From Hemerocallis citrina (lineage: Eukaryota > Streptophyta > Magnoliopsida > Asparagales > Asphodelaceae): a stretch of 64,000 nt of DNA. The DNA is taken from contig CM030367.1 of assembly GCA_017893485.1 (NCBI GenBank), positions 85,442,853-85,506,852 on the forward strand, written 5' to 3'. Shown one piece after another: positions 31,641 through 45,309 of the stretch. Every line of letters starts with the position of its first letter. Position 1 is the first letter of the stretch. The position numbers and the translations under genes were made by a program. Below the pieces are notes generated by a model. That model did not search any database. It saw nothing but the letters and a program-made list of their open reading frames with translations, and was not told the origin of the DNA.

Positions 31641-34534
31641 ATTGATTGTGATTCGAATTGTTACCTTGAAAATTTGCATGTTTAGTTTGAATTCATGTTG
31701 TTGACTTGGGTGCATTTGGAAATGGAGACTCTAGTGACCCCAACATCGCAATGAGTAACCTTCATATATTGTGTAGGAGTTTAGAAACTAACTTTTAACT
31801 TATAGAAGTGACATAACATAGCTTCGTCAACTTTGTCCTCCTTCTTATCCTATGATAACTACATGTTTCTAGAGATGCAATGGTGGATATATTATAGGAA
31901 TGTTAACCTACATATGAATGCCCGTAAATCCTCCAAACTTAATTTCCTCCTCTACATCTGTTATTTCTCATGGTTATTGACTTCGGCTTGTTTTGAGTTT
32001 TGCAGCTTGCATTTAGTATCCATCCATCAGAGAGCATGGAACATTAGGTATCTTGATTGCATGATTGCAGTTAGTCTTAGCCTTAGTCTTTTTTCCAATG
32101 CCAAACTAACTTTTTCTCCCCTACCAGATAACTTGTCTGGCAAATCCGGTCATTTTCAGCGCAAATGAGGTAAATATTTATTTTGCAAAACGGGTTACTT
32201 ATTTTGATGGAGATTACTTAACATAGATAATTGACAAGTGCTGCAAATATTTCTAATATCTAGAAGGTAAAGATGATTGATTTCTATATGAAATTATTGT
32301 CAACTATGAAGCACAATACCGAGCTAGACATAATGTATTCACAATTTTAGAATAGATTAGTTCTGTTAGAAAACATCTAATTCACTTATGTTTCCCAAGT
32401 AATTTAAGCTTGTTCGCCATCCCTTATATTTGAGTCCATGAAGCACAAATCTTTGATGCAAACTATTTATCAAGTAACTTAAATAGTTTGATGCTTGCTG
32501 GCTTTCCATAGTACCGCCCAAATTTATATGCATGTTCTTATCACAGGAGGAGATGTATTCAAGTATAAGAAGTCGTAAATTGTGGTTTATAATACAAATT
32601 TGAGTCGAAGAAGGATTTTATAACATATTTACTTTTTAGATTAAGAATAATAATAATGTAATTGATATACATAAGTTGGAAAACTATTCATATTTTCATA
32701 AATGATGTAATGTTTCGGCAATACAGCACCTACTTGCACGTTGTTCTTATCATTACATTAAAATTTTAAATTTGAAATATTGGAGTTTAAGGTAGAGAAG
32801 AGGCGAGAGAAACTCAAAGAGAAACGGAACATACATATACAGGAATCTGAAACCAAACTGCACTTCAATCACTTTAGGCAAACTGCACTTCAAGCATCTC
32901 TATACCAAACCAAACTTCACTTTTTAAACATGTCTCCTTCAATCATTGCAATTTCTTTGGCCTGAACGCCTGAAAGTTTCAATCATTTTAGCCTGAAAGC
33001 TTGAACAGATGCATAAAAACAAAACATAAAAAAACAATAAAATGTGCATAAAAACAACACTTGTAGGTAAAAACAGCAGCTGTACACTCAGAACAACAAT
33101 AAAAGATGCATAAAAACAGCATAAACAACAATAAAAGATGCATACACAGCAAAAAAATCTGTAGGCTCAGAACAACAACAACACCAAATAAATCAGTAGG
33201 CTCAGAACAACACCACCACCAAAAAAATCTGTAAGCTCAGAACAACAATAACTTGTACGACCCTATATAAGTGCTGCAAATATTTCCAATAAATCAAGCA
33301 TAAGTGAGTCAAATGCAGAAATTTGATACTTTATATTTACTTCAATTGATGAATTTGCTTCCAGATAATAGATAGATAAATTGATACATATACAGGCATC
33401 TGAAACCAAACTGCACTTCAATCACTTTAGGCAAACTGCATTTCAAGTATCTCACACCAAACTGCACACCTCTATACCAAACCAAACTTCACTTTTTAAA
33501 CATGTCTCCTTCAATCATTGCAATTTCTTTGGCCTGAACGCCTGAAAGTTTCAATCATTTTAGTCTAAAAGCTTGAACAGATGCATAAAAACAAAACATA
33601 AAAAAACAATAAAATGTGCATAAAAACAACACTTGTAGGTAAAAACAGCAGCTGTACACTCAGAACAACAATAAAAGATGCATAAAAACAGCATAAACAA
33701 CAATAAAAGATGCATACACAGCAAAAAAATCTGTAGGATCATAACAACAACAACACCAAATAAATCAGTAGGCTCAGAACAACACCACCACCAAAAAAAT
33801 CTGTAAGCTCAGAACAACAATAACTTGTACGACCCTATAAAAGTGCTGCAAATATTTCCAATAAATCAAGCATAAGTGAGTCAAATGCAGAAATTTGAGT
33901 TTGTCACTAGGCCTACTTTATTAAGCCATGCCTACTAGTTCCTACCAAATTTTTATTTTTGCATCTCCACCTCTTCCAAGTCAATCACTTTAACAACAAC
34001 TGATAAATTTCAAAATATACATGAATATGTATACCAATTGCCGAAACAGAAACTAAACATGAAGCTGAAATGACTTAACTACCGCTCTCCTTGTAAGTGA
34101 GAAGAGTGGAACGAAGCTGAACCGCCTGAACAGGCTGGTTCTTCAAAATGCAGTCAGATGGCTCAGGAAGATTGCACACAGCAGTGCACACAAAATGAGT
34201 GCACAGCGGAACTCAATAAACACAGGAAAATGCTTGACAGAACTCAGTAAAACATAAAGTTAAACTCAGTAAACAGAAAATCATGTTCTGGGTGACCTTT
34301 AGTTGCACACTAACTTGGTAGGAGGGTGTAAAAAAACAAAATCATTTTACTTGTCTTGTATAAAGTTTTCATTACTGTCTACACTCCAAAAAATTGTATG
34401 GATCTTTTATTGTTGTTCTAAGCCTATACAACTTTTCATCACTGCCTACACACTCCAAAAAATCATATTCTTGGGTGATCTTTTAGTGTAGAAGATACCA
34501 ACAATTAACAATAATAAAATCGACCCAAAAAAAT
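31641..34534. other. Interior of the inverted-repeat element, non-coding, with a 500-bp duplication
   Basis: I see no credible gene. About 32829-33328 is repeated at 33383-33890 (landmarks CATATACAGG.ATCTGAAACC, CATGTCTCCTTCAATCATTG, GATGCATAAAAACA). The copies are about 95% alike by eye, with the second carrying a small extra segment. Short tandem phrases around AAATCTGTAGGCTCAGAACA occur in both copies. Confidence 0.6.
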
Positions 34535-37500
34535 TGTAACACCCCGAATTTCAAATACAACTGAGTTCGAGATTCCACAAGATCTTTTCACTTCTTTCAT
34601 ACAATTTTACAAGGAATTTAAAACTTTTCACTTTACATCAGAGTTACAAATGAATCTTTACACTTTACAGCGGAAGCAAAATTACAACATTTATATGAAT
34701 TGAAATTACAACAACATTTGAATAATCTCTAAGCATCAGTTCTTCTTTAATCTTTATCATGTCATTTATCCTGCATACAAAACTGTGGGTACGTCAGTTT
34801 ATTCAACCGACGAATATTATACAAGGCTATCCTCTCTATGCCGGAAACAGTATAATGATTTTCCATACTTAACAAACACAAACTTGTTCACATATCAAAC
34901 TAAGCGGAATATCCTATTGATGTCGTGTTGTGATTGTGCACTTAGTCCTTAATGCAGTTATTTATATTGTATGACACTAATGCGCACTTGTTCGGATTCT
35001 ATGCATCCCATACTACATAGGTCCGAGGGCAAGCCTCTTAATCATTCTTCATCTTGTAGGGTTCAATCCCTCATCATGACTTAATCTACTACTGTAACTA
35101 CGGTAAGTATCCTAGATGTTCTATGAGTAACGAGCTCATGTACAGAAAAACTGGAGGGGAATCTCACGTCATGTCACGACGCATCGTGAAGACAACCAAT
35201 GGACAATTCAGCCTCCTTCATGGCACATGATCCTCTCGCAGTCACCAAACACCCCACAAGCGTCGCCAAGATCCCGATAATTCCGGAGTAGTGCCCATGT
35301 CATGTCACGACGCATCGTGAAGACAAACTGTGAATCACACCCACATCGTAGACTCAAGGCCCTCATACTTGTATTTTTCTATTACTTTCATCACCTCTTC
35401 ACTATGTACTAATCCTTAATTTAATGAAATCATGAACAAAATCAATTTCTTAGAGTCAGCCCTCTCACTAATACCGGTCTTATTTCTTTCATTTCATAAT
35501 AACCCAAACTTGGTCTTTTCAATATCAATTATCATAACTCATTACTTTCAATTGCCGGTGTGAGTCTTGGCTACACCCTAATTTTCAATTTCAATTCACA
35601 ATTCACATATTGAGTTTGTCATACTCAAGAACATTTCTCTCTTTTTCAATCAAACGATTTCCAATCTTTTCATGAATCAATTATCATACGTGGAGTTCAA
35701 TTACAAATCATACATTCCAAAACCAACATTTATTTCCCATTAAGATCATACTACGAAATTGTCTAGCTAGCCAAGTGAATATTTCACAAAATCACAATTT
35801 GTTACACTATTCTTTGACAAATAAACCCATATAAAAACTCACAATTATATTTTCCTTTCACCAACTTTTTCTTTCTAATATCTATACTAATCACCTCATG
35901 AAAAAGTCCACATTTTTACGAAATTATAAATATAAGAAAATAATATTTTAAAGTACAATTTCACCTCGAAATACATTTTATTTTAGTCTAATAACTCCAA
36001 TTAAATTTTTATAGGTAGTACATGATTTTAGAATAATAAAGGTATTTTTTTCAGAATTTTTACACATCAAAGAAGTCCCAAAAAATCTTTTTTTTGTCAA
36101 AAATATATTCTGGCCATAACCAGAATCGAACCCACGACCTCAGAGAAGACAGCCGCACACGCCAACCACCAGACCGAGGCGCACTAGCAACAAGAAGGGG
36201 AGACAGAGAGTTATGTACTCTCTGTTCAGGTTTGGGGTATTTTTCAACCCCTACGCAAAAGAAGGTGGACACAGGGTATCGAACCAGCGACCACAGAGCC
36301 ACACGCCACGCTACAGTAGCGCTAGAGAGGCTCACCGACCACTTGAGCTACAAGTTGTCACAAACACAACTTAAGTCTAATTAACTCGTTTCTCTGTTTT
36401 ATTAAAACATTTCGATGTTCAAAAGTCCTTATCTTTATTTTGCTTGCACCAAAAGCCATGTAAAACTCCAAGATACATATTTTAACTTAAATTAACCCCC
36501 AGTATTTTTAAAAATAATTTTTCAGTAATTTAATATACATTTCTTATACAATAATTTAAATTCCATACTACTCTCATCATATTTTAACTTGACAATGCTT
36601 AAACAACATTTTGATATTATAAACCACAAAAAGAAATTATAACTCCCTGTTTCCCTCTTTCATTAACTTAATGCATAGGACAAATTTTAATTCACTAGAA
36701 CCAATACCACAATAGTTCATTTGGTGCATAAAGCAATAATTCCATCTATTAGCAATTCATACTCAATTTCTACATTATCACAATCCCAATTTAACACTTC
36801 CATAACTACAAGAAATTTGCACAACAATATTAAGAATTATGACAATTTAACATACACTCTACCAATATTAATTTAATCATCTAGCAATCCTTTTTCAAAT
36901 TGGAATATACTCTTATTAGTTTCTTTCATGCAAATTTTGTTATCATTCCTCGCATGGTAACTAGAGTTAGAAGTAAGAAAATCACCCACCTAAATTGGAG
37001 AGAAAATCACACAACAACTCCTAAACGAAAGAGCCCTTCTCCTCCTAGATTGAGCTTGCCAAAAGAATGCTTCTTCTCCTTGTTTGAGTGCAACCCAAGC
37101 CTCCAAGGGTGATGCCGGCTTCCTTGAATGCAACACACTCAACTCTCAATCTCTCAATCTTTTATTCTCACTCTCTACCAACACAACAATCTATTACTAA
37201 TGATTAATTTCTTTCACTATAGGTTTGGAGAATGAAAAGTGTAAGGATAACTAGACTGGGGGGGGGGGGGGTTGTATTTATACAAAATTTTGGGACAATT
37301 AGAAGGCTAGGATTGATCTAGGAGTTAAGAAACCAATGCTAGGATTCAATGGGAAGTTGTAGTAACCAACCATGACTACAAAACTACCTCCCACAAACTC
37401 CACTTCTCTTTTTCCCTCCTAATCCTATCCGGCCTCAAAAGGGTGCACAAACACGTGCTAGTGCAATGCACGTGTTTCTAAAGTCCCCTATTTTAAAAAG

Positions 37501-37820
37501 TTGTACATATATATTTTTATAAAAAGTCTATAAAAATTGTCTACACTACAAGTTGTAATAAAAGAGAAAATAAATTCAAGGGCTTTTATTTAATGGGCCA
37601 AATTAGTTTATATTTAAAAATAAATTAAGTTGGGCTCAAAATGTTTGTTTAAAAATAGGCTTTAATAAAAAGATAATAGAAAGACATATATATATGTATA
37701 CTCATTTGTTTATGAAAAATAATTATAAAAATTTATACAGCAAGATTGCACGTGTACAATACGTACAAATTAATAATACAAAAATAATAATTCTCATAAA
37801 TGAAAATTCAGGGTATTACA
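34535..37820 (-). mobile_element. Family-Y solo LTR
   Basis: 3286 bp, TGTAACACCCCGAATTTC at the left and ..GAAAATTCAGGGTATTACA at the right, so the ends are near-inverted repeats of about 17 bp. Target duplication AAAAT at 34530-34534 and 37821-37825. A minus-strand TATA box (TATAAATA, 37275-37282) about 540 bp from the right end shows it is oriented leftward. A sister LTR starts at 62793. The type resembles long LTRs of plant Ty3/gypsy chromovirus (Tekay/Del-like) elements, but no internal domain is left to confirm it. A tRNA-like dimer is nested at 36108-36363. Confidence 0.85.
36108..36363 (-). mobile_element. Dimeric tRNA-like SINE candidate
   Basis: Two tRNA-like modules on the minus strand. 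The first has an A box GTAGCTCAAGTGGT and B box GGTTCGATACC. The second has GGTCTGGTGGTTGG and B box GGGTTCGATTC. Neither folds as a clean cloverleaf or carries a plausible CCA-proximal stem pair, so these are not tRNA genes. I could not settle the 3' tail or target duplication. Confidence 0.5.
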
Positions 37821-38228
37821 AAAATAAAAACCCAAATGTGCTATTAATCTCAAATTATACCACAGAGGGAAAGTTCGCACAGTAAGACCAAATCGACTAC
37901 TATGCTACTTAGTCACAACAATTAAGAAAAATCAACAATAAAATGTAATTAACAATTGTGATCCAAGTCAGACCAAAAATCTTATAATCCCTGCAGTAAT
38001 TGGCCTGATCTTGAGCCCAATTACTGAACTACTTGTTGTAGGTAACCAGACAATCAAATACAATATGTAGACAAAGTCTATAAGAGATTGCACCCAACAC
38101 TTCATCTATAAAGAGTAAATCTAACAATAAACATGAATGATTATAAAGGAAACAAGATTTGAAATTGAGATTACCTGAGAGGTGGAGCGTGGAAGATTGG
38201 GGGCTAGGGTTTCTCTTCGAATCGCTCA

Positions 38229-38346
38229 TACCAAAAATCTTATAATCCCTACAATAATTGGTCTGATCTTGAGCCCAATTACTGAACTACTTGTTGTAGG
38301 TAACCAAACAATCAAATACAATATGTAGACAAAGTCTACAAGAGAT
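38229..38346 (-). repeat. Tandem duplication in the right inverted-repeat arm
   Basis: The block ACCAAAAATCTTATAATCCC.. at about 37970-38228 starts again at 38229 and continues across the copia insertion into 46361-46508. The right arm therefore has two copies of the leader/donor region where the left arm has one. Confidence 0.8.
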
Positions 38347-39381
38347 TGTTAATCACCCTTAGGGGGGGTGAATAGGGTGATCGTGCGGAATTAAAAAATT
38401 AAAAAAATAAAGTAAATAAATCAAAGTAATGCAAAAAAGGCAAGAAAAGCAAACTCAGATGATGCAGCAATATAACGTGGTTCGACCCTCAGGTCTACGT
38501 CCACACCACCTACTTGTAGCAATTCTCCGCTAGAAGCGTTCCACTATACTCAAAAACCCTTAGTACAGTGATTCTCGAATTCAGGTCGAGAGACCTATTA
38601 TACCCACAGGACTTCTAATCCAAGTCCCGTCAATCTCACTGAAGTGGAAAGGAAAATAAAATAAAACTCAAGATCGTTTGAGATCTTGACTAAAGAATAC
38701 AACCAATTCAACACTCACACTCGGATTAATTATCGAGAGATTAGTTCAAAGTAATTTTCTCAGAAGGAATAGGTGAAGAAGACATAGTGGATTCATTCGA
38801 TTAAATAGAAGAGGAAGTATATCGATCAAAAGAAGAAACGATACATTCCAAAAAGATATATAGCCAAGTTGTGGTCGACCAGTCAAAGTGTGCGGTCGAT
38901 CGTTTAGCTCTCTGGCGTAGCTAGAGAATTGAAAGGTCGACCACTATCTTAACTCATATAGTTTGTGGTCGACTGTGACGGTCGACCGACATAAGGTATG
39001 GTCGACAGGTCGTTGGCTGTATAAATCGAATCCACTTTGTTTTCTTACCATAAACTCATCTTTATTTAATCAATCAATTACAATAAATATCTCATGAAAA
39101 TATTGCTAAAAAATCAGACTAGATAGATTGCTTGAAGGCTAATTAATTAAGATATCTTTCCTCTTTATCTTGTAGATGCAATCTCCCTTTATCTAATTGA
39201 GAGCTCTTTCCTCTTTAGCTTGTAGATGCAATCTCCCTTTATTACTTTCCTTGTTTGTATATTTGTGAATCTCTCTTGGATCTCTTTTTGATATTAATTA
39301 ATCCTGAAAATCTGATACACTAAATTCAAACTTATTAGTACAAGTGAGCATGTTTTGTGCACACCAAACCAAGAGTCAACA
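38347..39381 (-). repeat. 3' LTR of the copia element
   Basis: 1035 bp, preceded on its outer side by GAGAT. It contains several GGTCGACC-type palindromes around 38872-39010. Paired with 45323-46360. Confidence 0.93.
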
Positions 39382-40178
39382 GTCTCCCCCTTTTGGTGTG
39401 AATAAAACATGCAAGAATGTTTGAAAATTAAAACTAAGTATGTAAATACTCCCCCTAAATTTAGTACATCCTGTAAAACAGATTTTCACATAGATAAAAT
39501 TTTAATGAGAGTGAATACTCCCCCTTAATATAATATTACCTGTAATACAGAGAGAATTGACTCATGAAATGATTTGAAATTTGAAAATCGTTTGAAAACA
39601 TTCGAAAACAAGATTTTTCCCCCTTTTTGGAACACACCAAGAGGGGACAGATAGAGTAAAATAAACCTTGGAAAGTTCGTAAAAACAATCATCAATTTAA
39701 AATAAAGAGGATGAACATTCTACGATATTACCATGAATACAAAAAAAATCATGGAAGAGAATCTTCTTTCATGATACCGTTGATAACGAGCCTCTTTGAT
39801 ATACAGTGGGAGCTCAACATAATATCATAGATTTGAGATTCTCCCCAATACATATGAAAGCAGTAAGAAAATGAGAAAGAAATCATTGATTTTGTAAAAA
39901 GTTGAAGAACAAGACTAGAGAGAGGGAGCCGGTCGACCGGACGGTCGACCACAAAACATGATTTTGCAAAACAATGTCTAGAGAGCATACTGGTAGACCC
40001 CACGGTCGACCGTCACATGTGGTTTTTCGAAAAGAATTTCCAGAGAGTAAACCGGTTGACCGTCACATGTGATTTATAGAAAAAAAAATTCCAGAAAGCA
40101 AACCGGTCGACCACACAGTCGACCGCAAACCCATCAAAGGCCACAGAAGGCGAACCGGTCGACCAATAAATAGAATTT
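39382..40178 (-). other. Copia 3' non-coding region with GGTCGACC palindrome array
   Basis: No coding sequence. The polypurine tract lies at the left end. At 39929-40163, three to four loose repeats of about 65 bp each contain (A)CCGGTCGACC or CGGTCGACCG palindromes separated by CCAGA.AG motifs. Sireviruses are known to carry palindromic repeats near the polypurine tract. Confidence 0.6.
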
Positions 40179-43100
40179 TTATGCTGAAAAATCAATGACA
40201 TTTAATGCTCTTCTCGAGAAATAAAAACATTTTTCATCTAAAGGTTTTGTGAAAATATCTGCAAGTTGTGAATCAGTAGAATTATACTCAAGTAAAATAT
40301 CTCCCTTTTGAAAGTGATCTTTAATGAAATGATACCTAATATCAATGTGTTTTGTGCGACTGTGTTGATCAGAATTTTTAGTCATGTGTACGGTGCTAGT
40401 GTTGTCACATTTTATGGGGATGTGGTCAAAGAATACCTTATAATCTTCGAGAGTGTGTTTCATCTACAATACCTGCACACAACAGGATCATGCCGCATTG
40501 TATTCAGCTTCGACAGTAGAAAGAGTGACAGAGTTTTGCTTCTTGGATACCCACGAAACAAGGCATTCTCCCAAGAAGTGACATGTACCACTAGTGCTCC
40601 TTCTATCGGTTAAGTTTCTAGCATAATCTGCATCAGAATATCCTATAAGAGAGAAATTTCTATTTTTCAGGTACCAAAGACCAGTATTTGGTGTGCCCTT
40701 AAGATATCGAATGATACGCTTAACGGCAATCAAATATGATTCTTTGGGACACGATTGAAAATGTGCACATAAACAGACACTAAACATAATATAAGGACGC
40801 GACACAGTAATGTAAAGCAAACTACCAATCATACCTCTATAAGTAGAAATATCGATGTTATTACCAGATTCGTCTTTGGATAGCTTAGTGGTAGTGGCCA
40901 TTGGAGTTTTGTAGGCATTTGCATTCTCAAGTCCGAATTTCTTTACAAGTTCTTTGGCGTACTTGGATTGATTTATGAATATTCCATCTTTTCTTTGTTG
41001 TATTTGAAACCCAAGGAAATAGGTTAGTTCACCCATCATGCTCATTTCGAACTCATCCTGCATTTGCTTTGAAAACTCCTTGCAAAGATTTTCATTAGTA
41101 AACCCGAATATGATATCATCAACATAAATTTGCACAATCAAAATGTCTTTAAAAACATATTTTATAAAAAGTGTGGTGTCTACTTTTCCTTTAGAAAACC
41201 ATATGTGAAGAAGGAACGAACTCGGTCGTTCATACCAAGCACGAGGAGCTTGCTTCAAACGATAAAAAGCTTTATCAAGCCGAAAAACATGGTTTGGGTG
41301 TGTGGGATCATTGAATACCGGTGGTTGTGCTACATAAACTTCTTCAGAAATAAAACCATTTAAAAAAGCACTTTTGACATCCATTTGAAATAGAGTGAAA
41401 TCCATGTATGCTTCAAAAGCAAGCAAAATACGAATAGCTTCTAGCCTAGCAACTGGAGCAAAAGTCTCATCAAAATCTACACACTCTTGTTGATTATAAC
41501 CTTGAGCAACAAGACGGGTTTTATTCCTAGTTATTGAACCGGATTCGTCTAACTTGTTCATAAACACCCACTTAGTACCAAGGATGGTCCTATTTTGAGG
41601 TCAAGGAACAAGTCTCCATACTTGATTCCGTTCAAACTGATTAAGTTATTCTTTCATGGCAATGATCCACTCATTATCTTGCAGGGCCTTCTTAATGTTC
41701 TTAGGTTCAAGGATGGAAATGAAAGCGGTAAAACACATAAAACTATTAACTTGAGTGCAAGTAGTTATCCCTTTGGTCATATCACTTCGTATAAGAGATG
41801 GAGGATGACTAGCCATGATTTTCCATGCCGAAGGTTTCTCACTTGTGGGGCCTTGATGTTGTATATTTTCATCTCCCATGGCATCAATTTGTTCTATAGA
41901 TGTTTCATCTAATTGATTTTGAGGTTCATCTTTGTCTTGAGGCATCATTTGATTTTGATCAATTGCTTGTGGTTCCTCTTCAACATGCACCTGTTTCTTC
42001 TCAACACGAACCCCTGTCTCATCATCATCAACAACATGTAATATTTCTTTCGAGTAGGGGTTAGTTTCATCAAATATAACATCAATAGATTCTTGAATAG
42101 TGCATCTTCTTTTGTTAAAAACACGATATCCTTTGCTATTAAGAGAATATCCTACGAAAACACCTTCATCACTTTTACGATCAAACTTCTCCAAATTGTC
42201 AAGAGTGTTTAAAATAAAAACTTTGCATCCGAAGACACGAAAATAGCTCAGGTTGGGAGTTTTGCCATAATATAGTTCAAATGGAGTTTTCTTAAGATAT
42301 TTTCTAATAATAACTAGGTTGATGGTATAGCATGCTGTATTGACAACCTCTGCCCAAAAGAACTTAGGCAAATCTTTTTCACTAAGCATTGTACGGGCCA
42401 TTTCTTGGAGAGATCGATTCTTCTTTTCAACAACCCCATTTTGTTGGTGAATGCGAGGACATGCGAACTCATGTTTTATTCCCTTTTTGTCACAAAATGA
42501 TGTGAAGAGTTCGTTTTGAAATTCCCCACCATGATCACTACGAATAGTAACAATGGTAAGGCTTTTCTCATTTTCCACTTTTCGACAGAATTTTTGAAAT
42601 ACATGTACTGTCTCATCTTTTTGTGGCAAGAAGGCAACCCAAGTAAACCTACTATAGTCATAAACAATAACAAATGCATATCGTGCACCACCATTGCTAT
42701 GTGTCCGTGATGGACCAAAAAGATCCATGTGCAAAAGTTCAAGAGGTCTAGAGGTTGATACCATTTTCTTTGGTATGTGAGAACTTTTTGTTTGATTACC
42801 AAATTGGCAGGACTCACATGGTTTGTCCTTTTCGGACTTAATTTTGGGGATTCCTCTCACAAGCTCCTTGCTTACAAGTTTGTTGAGGTTGTCCATGTGC
42901 GTGTGACCAAGCCTACGGTGCTATAGCCATCCATCCTCGTTTCGTGCAACAAAGCATCTCATACTTTCCCGTGCTAATTCATTCAAGTTTATGACATATA
43001 CATTATTGCATCTGTTAGCAAAAAGTAAACAACTTTTGTTGTTATCTAGTACAGTGCATGTGTTTTTATCAAAAGTAACAATATACCCTTTATCATATAA

Positions 43101-43320
43101 TTGTCTATTGCTAATTTAATTGTGCTTTAGACCTCTTACCAATAGGACATCCTTAATGGAGCTTGAGGAACCAAAATTGATTTTACCTTTACCAATAGTT
43201 TGACCCGTGCTATTGTCTCCAAAGATGATGTCCTTCCCCTTTTCCCCTGATAGTGATGAAAAGTATCTGCTGTCACCAGTCATGTGATTTGAGCATCTAC
43301 TATCAAGGTACCACCGATCT
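40179..43320 (-). pseudogene. Copia pol: protease, integrase, RT, RNase H (broken)
   Basis: Minus strand. The protease motif reads WYLDSRCSNHMTGD (43310-43270), where the family expects Asp-Ser-Gly; the Gly codon is Arg here. Integrase starts HRRLGHTHMDNLNKL and CESCQFGNQTKSSH; its core has MDLFGPSRTH, RSDHGGEF and QQNGVVEKKN (about 42728, 42535, 42425). RT has DETFAPVARLEAIR, QMDVKSAFLNG, YRLKQAPRAWYE and the YVDD site at 41126-41115. RNase H ends with VEAEYNAA, CDNTSTVHMTKN and SDSQLADIFTKPL-like text. In-frame stops lie just before HRRLGH (about 42922), between integrase and RT (two, about 41600-41645) and at about 40488. It is not functional. Confidence 0.92.
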
Positions 43321-45267
43321 TTAGTTTTGATGCATTGGGGTACCTACACCAAGATTAGTAAGTATAACTTTGCGTGCCCAAGTTTGTTTTGAACCTGCAT
43401 TTCTATCCTTTCTCACCCACACAAGGTTAGTATTCCTTTTTAGTGAACAATTATAAGAAATATGCCCTAGTCTACAACAAAAATGACATGTGATTCGACT
43501 ATGTCTTGGGTCATGCGCACTTGCATAATTTGTATTTGGTTTATGATTGTGTGGATTTTTATGCACGTGCTTATGATAAAATGATTTTTGGTGATGTATT
43601 GGCTCTTCGTAACCAAGCCCTCTATTATTATGATATGATCTTGAATTTTTTGTAATAACGTAACTGGGCCCTTCATGCTTTTCAATAATTTTTTCGAGCT
43701 CAGTTACCTTTTTACAAAGCCTCTTTCTAGTTATCTCATTATCTTTTGTATTCCAACAAAGAGTATCTAGTGTGGCATCAAGAATCCTATTTTATTTAAG
43801 GGCTTCATTACAACCTTCCACTACATCATCAAAATTTCTTTTACATTCATCTAAGTCTTTTGTGAGCTTGGCAATATAAACTGACTTCTCCTGAATCTCT
43901 CTTAAGTAATCATCATGTTTTGCTAGAGATTCACAAATTTGTTGTTTCAAGGTCTCATTTTCATCTAGCAAAACATCATAATCTTTTTGACATGACTCAA
44001 GTTTTTCCAAAATTAGAGTATTTTATTTTTCAGTTTGTGATTCTTTGTCATGCACTCGTCATGTATTTCATTTGAATTCTGTTTATACTGCCTAAGTTCA
44101 CGACTTAGTTTCTTGGCATAGTCTTTCAAATCATTACATATGCCTGCGAGTTCATCATAAGTAGGTTGTTCGATTACCTCTTCTTGAGAAGGTGATTGCA
44201 CCTCACCACTCCCAAGAGCCATGAAACCGACGTCGCCGTGATCTTGCTCTTCCTCACTTGAGTCCGAGTCTAGCCAAGTTGCCTTTAGTGCCTTCTTCTT
44301 CTATCTTGGATTTAAGCGATAATATTCCATGTTCCTGTCTTGTTGACTGGGGCAGTTTGCACGGATGTGTCCGGGCTTTTTACACTTGTAGCACACTTCT
44401 TCCATCTCCTTTTCTCTTTCCTCTGGATACCTGCCATACATTTTATTTTTGAGGTACTTATGAAATTGTCTTGTGAAGAGAGCAATGTCCTCATCTGACT
44501 CATCATGTTCTGAATCAGCGTTTGACGATCGGGCCTTCTCTGCTTTAAGTGCAATATTTCTCTCCTCAGTTTTTGATTCGATTGGATATGTTTCCTGTAT
44601 CTCTTTGTTTCCACCATTTCCATCTCGTACGTTTTTAGTTTTCCTTGAAATGCATAGTAGTCAAATCCCTTCTCTTCAAGTGTTTCTCTGATTGCCGCGG
44701 CCTTCACGTTCCATTCTGGCGTAAGACAGCTTATGAGCTTTCCGACCTTTCGGTTATCATCAAGCCCTTACCCAAGCTCTCAATTTCATGGGCAATGATG
44801 TCAAACCGGGCGAGCATTTGATCCACGTTCTCCCCTGGGAACATGCAAAACACATCAAATTTATAAAAGAACAAATTCACTTTAGCTTTTACCTCAGAAA
44901 CGGTTCCTTCATGCCGCTTTAGCATGTTGTTCCAGATCTCGTAAGCTGTTTTGCAGTTGCACCCACATCGCATTAGCTCTTCATTGTTCAACCCTGCATA
45001 AAGAGCCGTCATTGCTTTGGAGTTTGCTGTCTTAAGGGCCAACTCTGCCTTTGTGAACTCCGTCTTTCCATCATTGACTGGGATTTGGGTTTTGTTGATA
45101 CATACGTTCCACACTTCTTTTCCGAGCATCTGTTAAAAATGAGACATACTAGCTTTCTAGACGTCATAGCATTTTCCATTAAAAAATGGTGATCGTGTAA
45201 GACTTGTCCCATTGGAGATGAAGGGCACCAATGAGTACAAGTTTTGGGGAGGAGTGATTTCGGCCAT
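43321..45267 (-). pseudogene. Copia gag (broken)
   Basis: Starts at ATG 45267 (MAEITPPQNLYSLVPF), with stops soon after (GKCYDV then TAG; SHF then TAA). The UBN2-type gag core covers 45129-44731 (GKEVWNVC, NEELMRCGCNCKTAYEIWNNM, FPGENVDQMLARFDII). A single-base deletion near 44760 shifts the frame. The zinc knuckle CYKCKKPGHIRANC is at 44395-44354. A long coiled-coil tail follows (DDLKDYAKKLSRELRQYKQN-like; 44200-43800) with further stops. A second knuckle CHFCCRLGHISYNC lies at about 43490-43450. Two knuckles with a coiled coil between is a Sirevirus-type gag layout. Confidence 0.85.
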
Positions 45268-45309
45268 TAGAACTTTCTCCTAAGCTTTTAAGCCTTTTAT
45301 GAGCACCTC

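Noticed and set aside
36108..36363. Two tRNA genes
   Set aside because: B boxes are good but cloverleaf stems are not; a tRNA-derived SINE explains it better.
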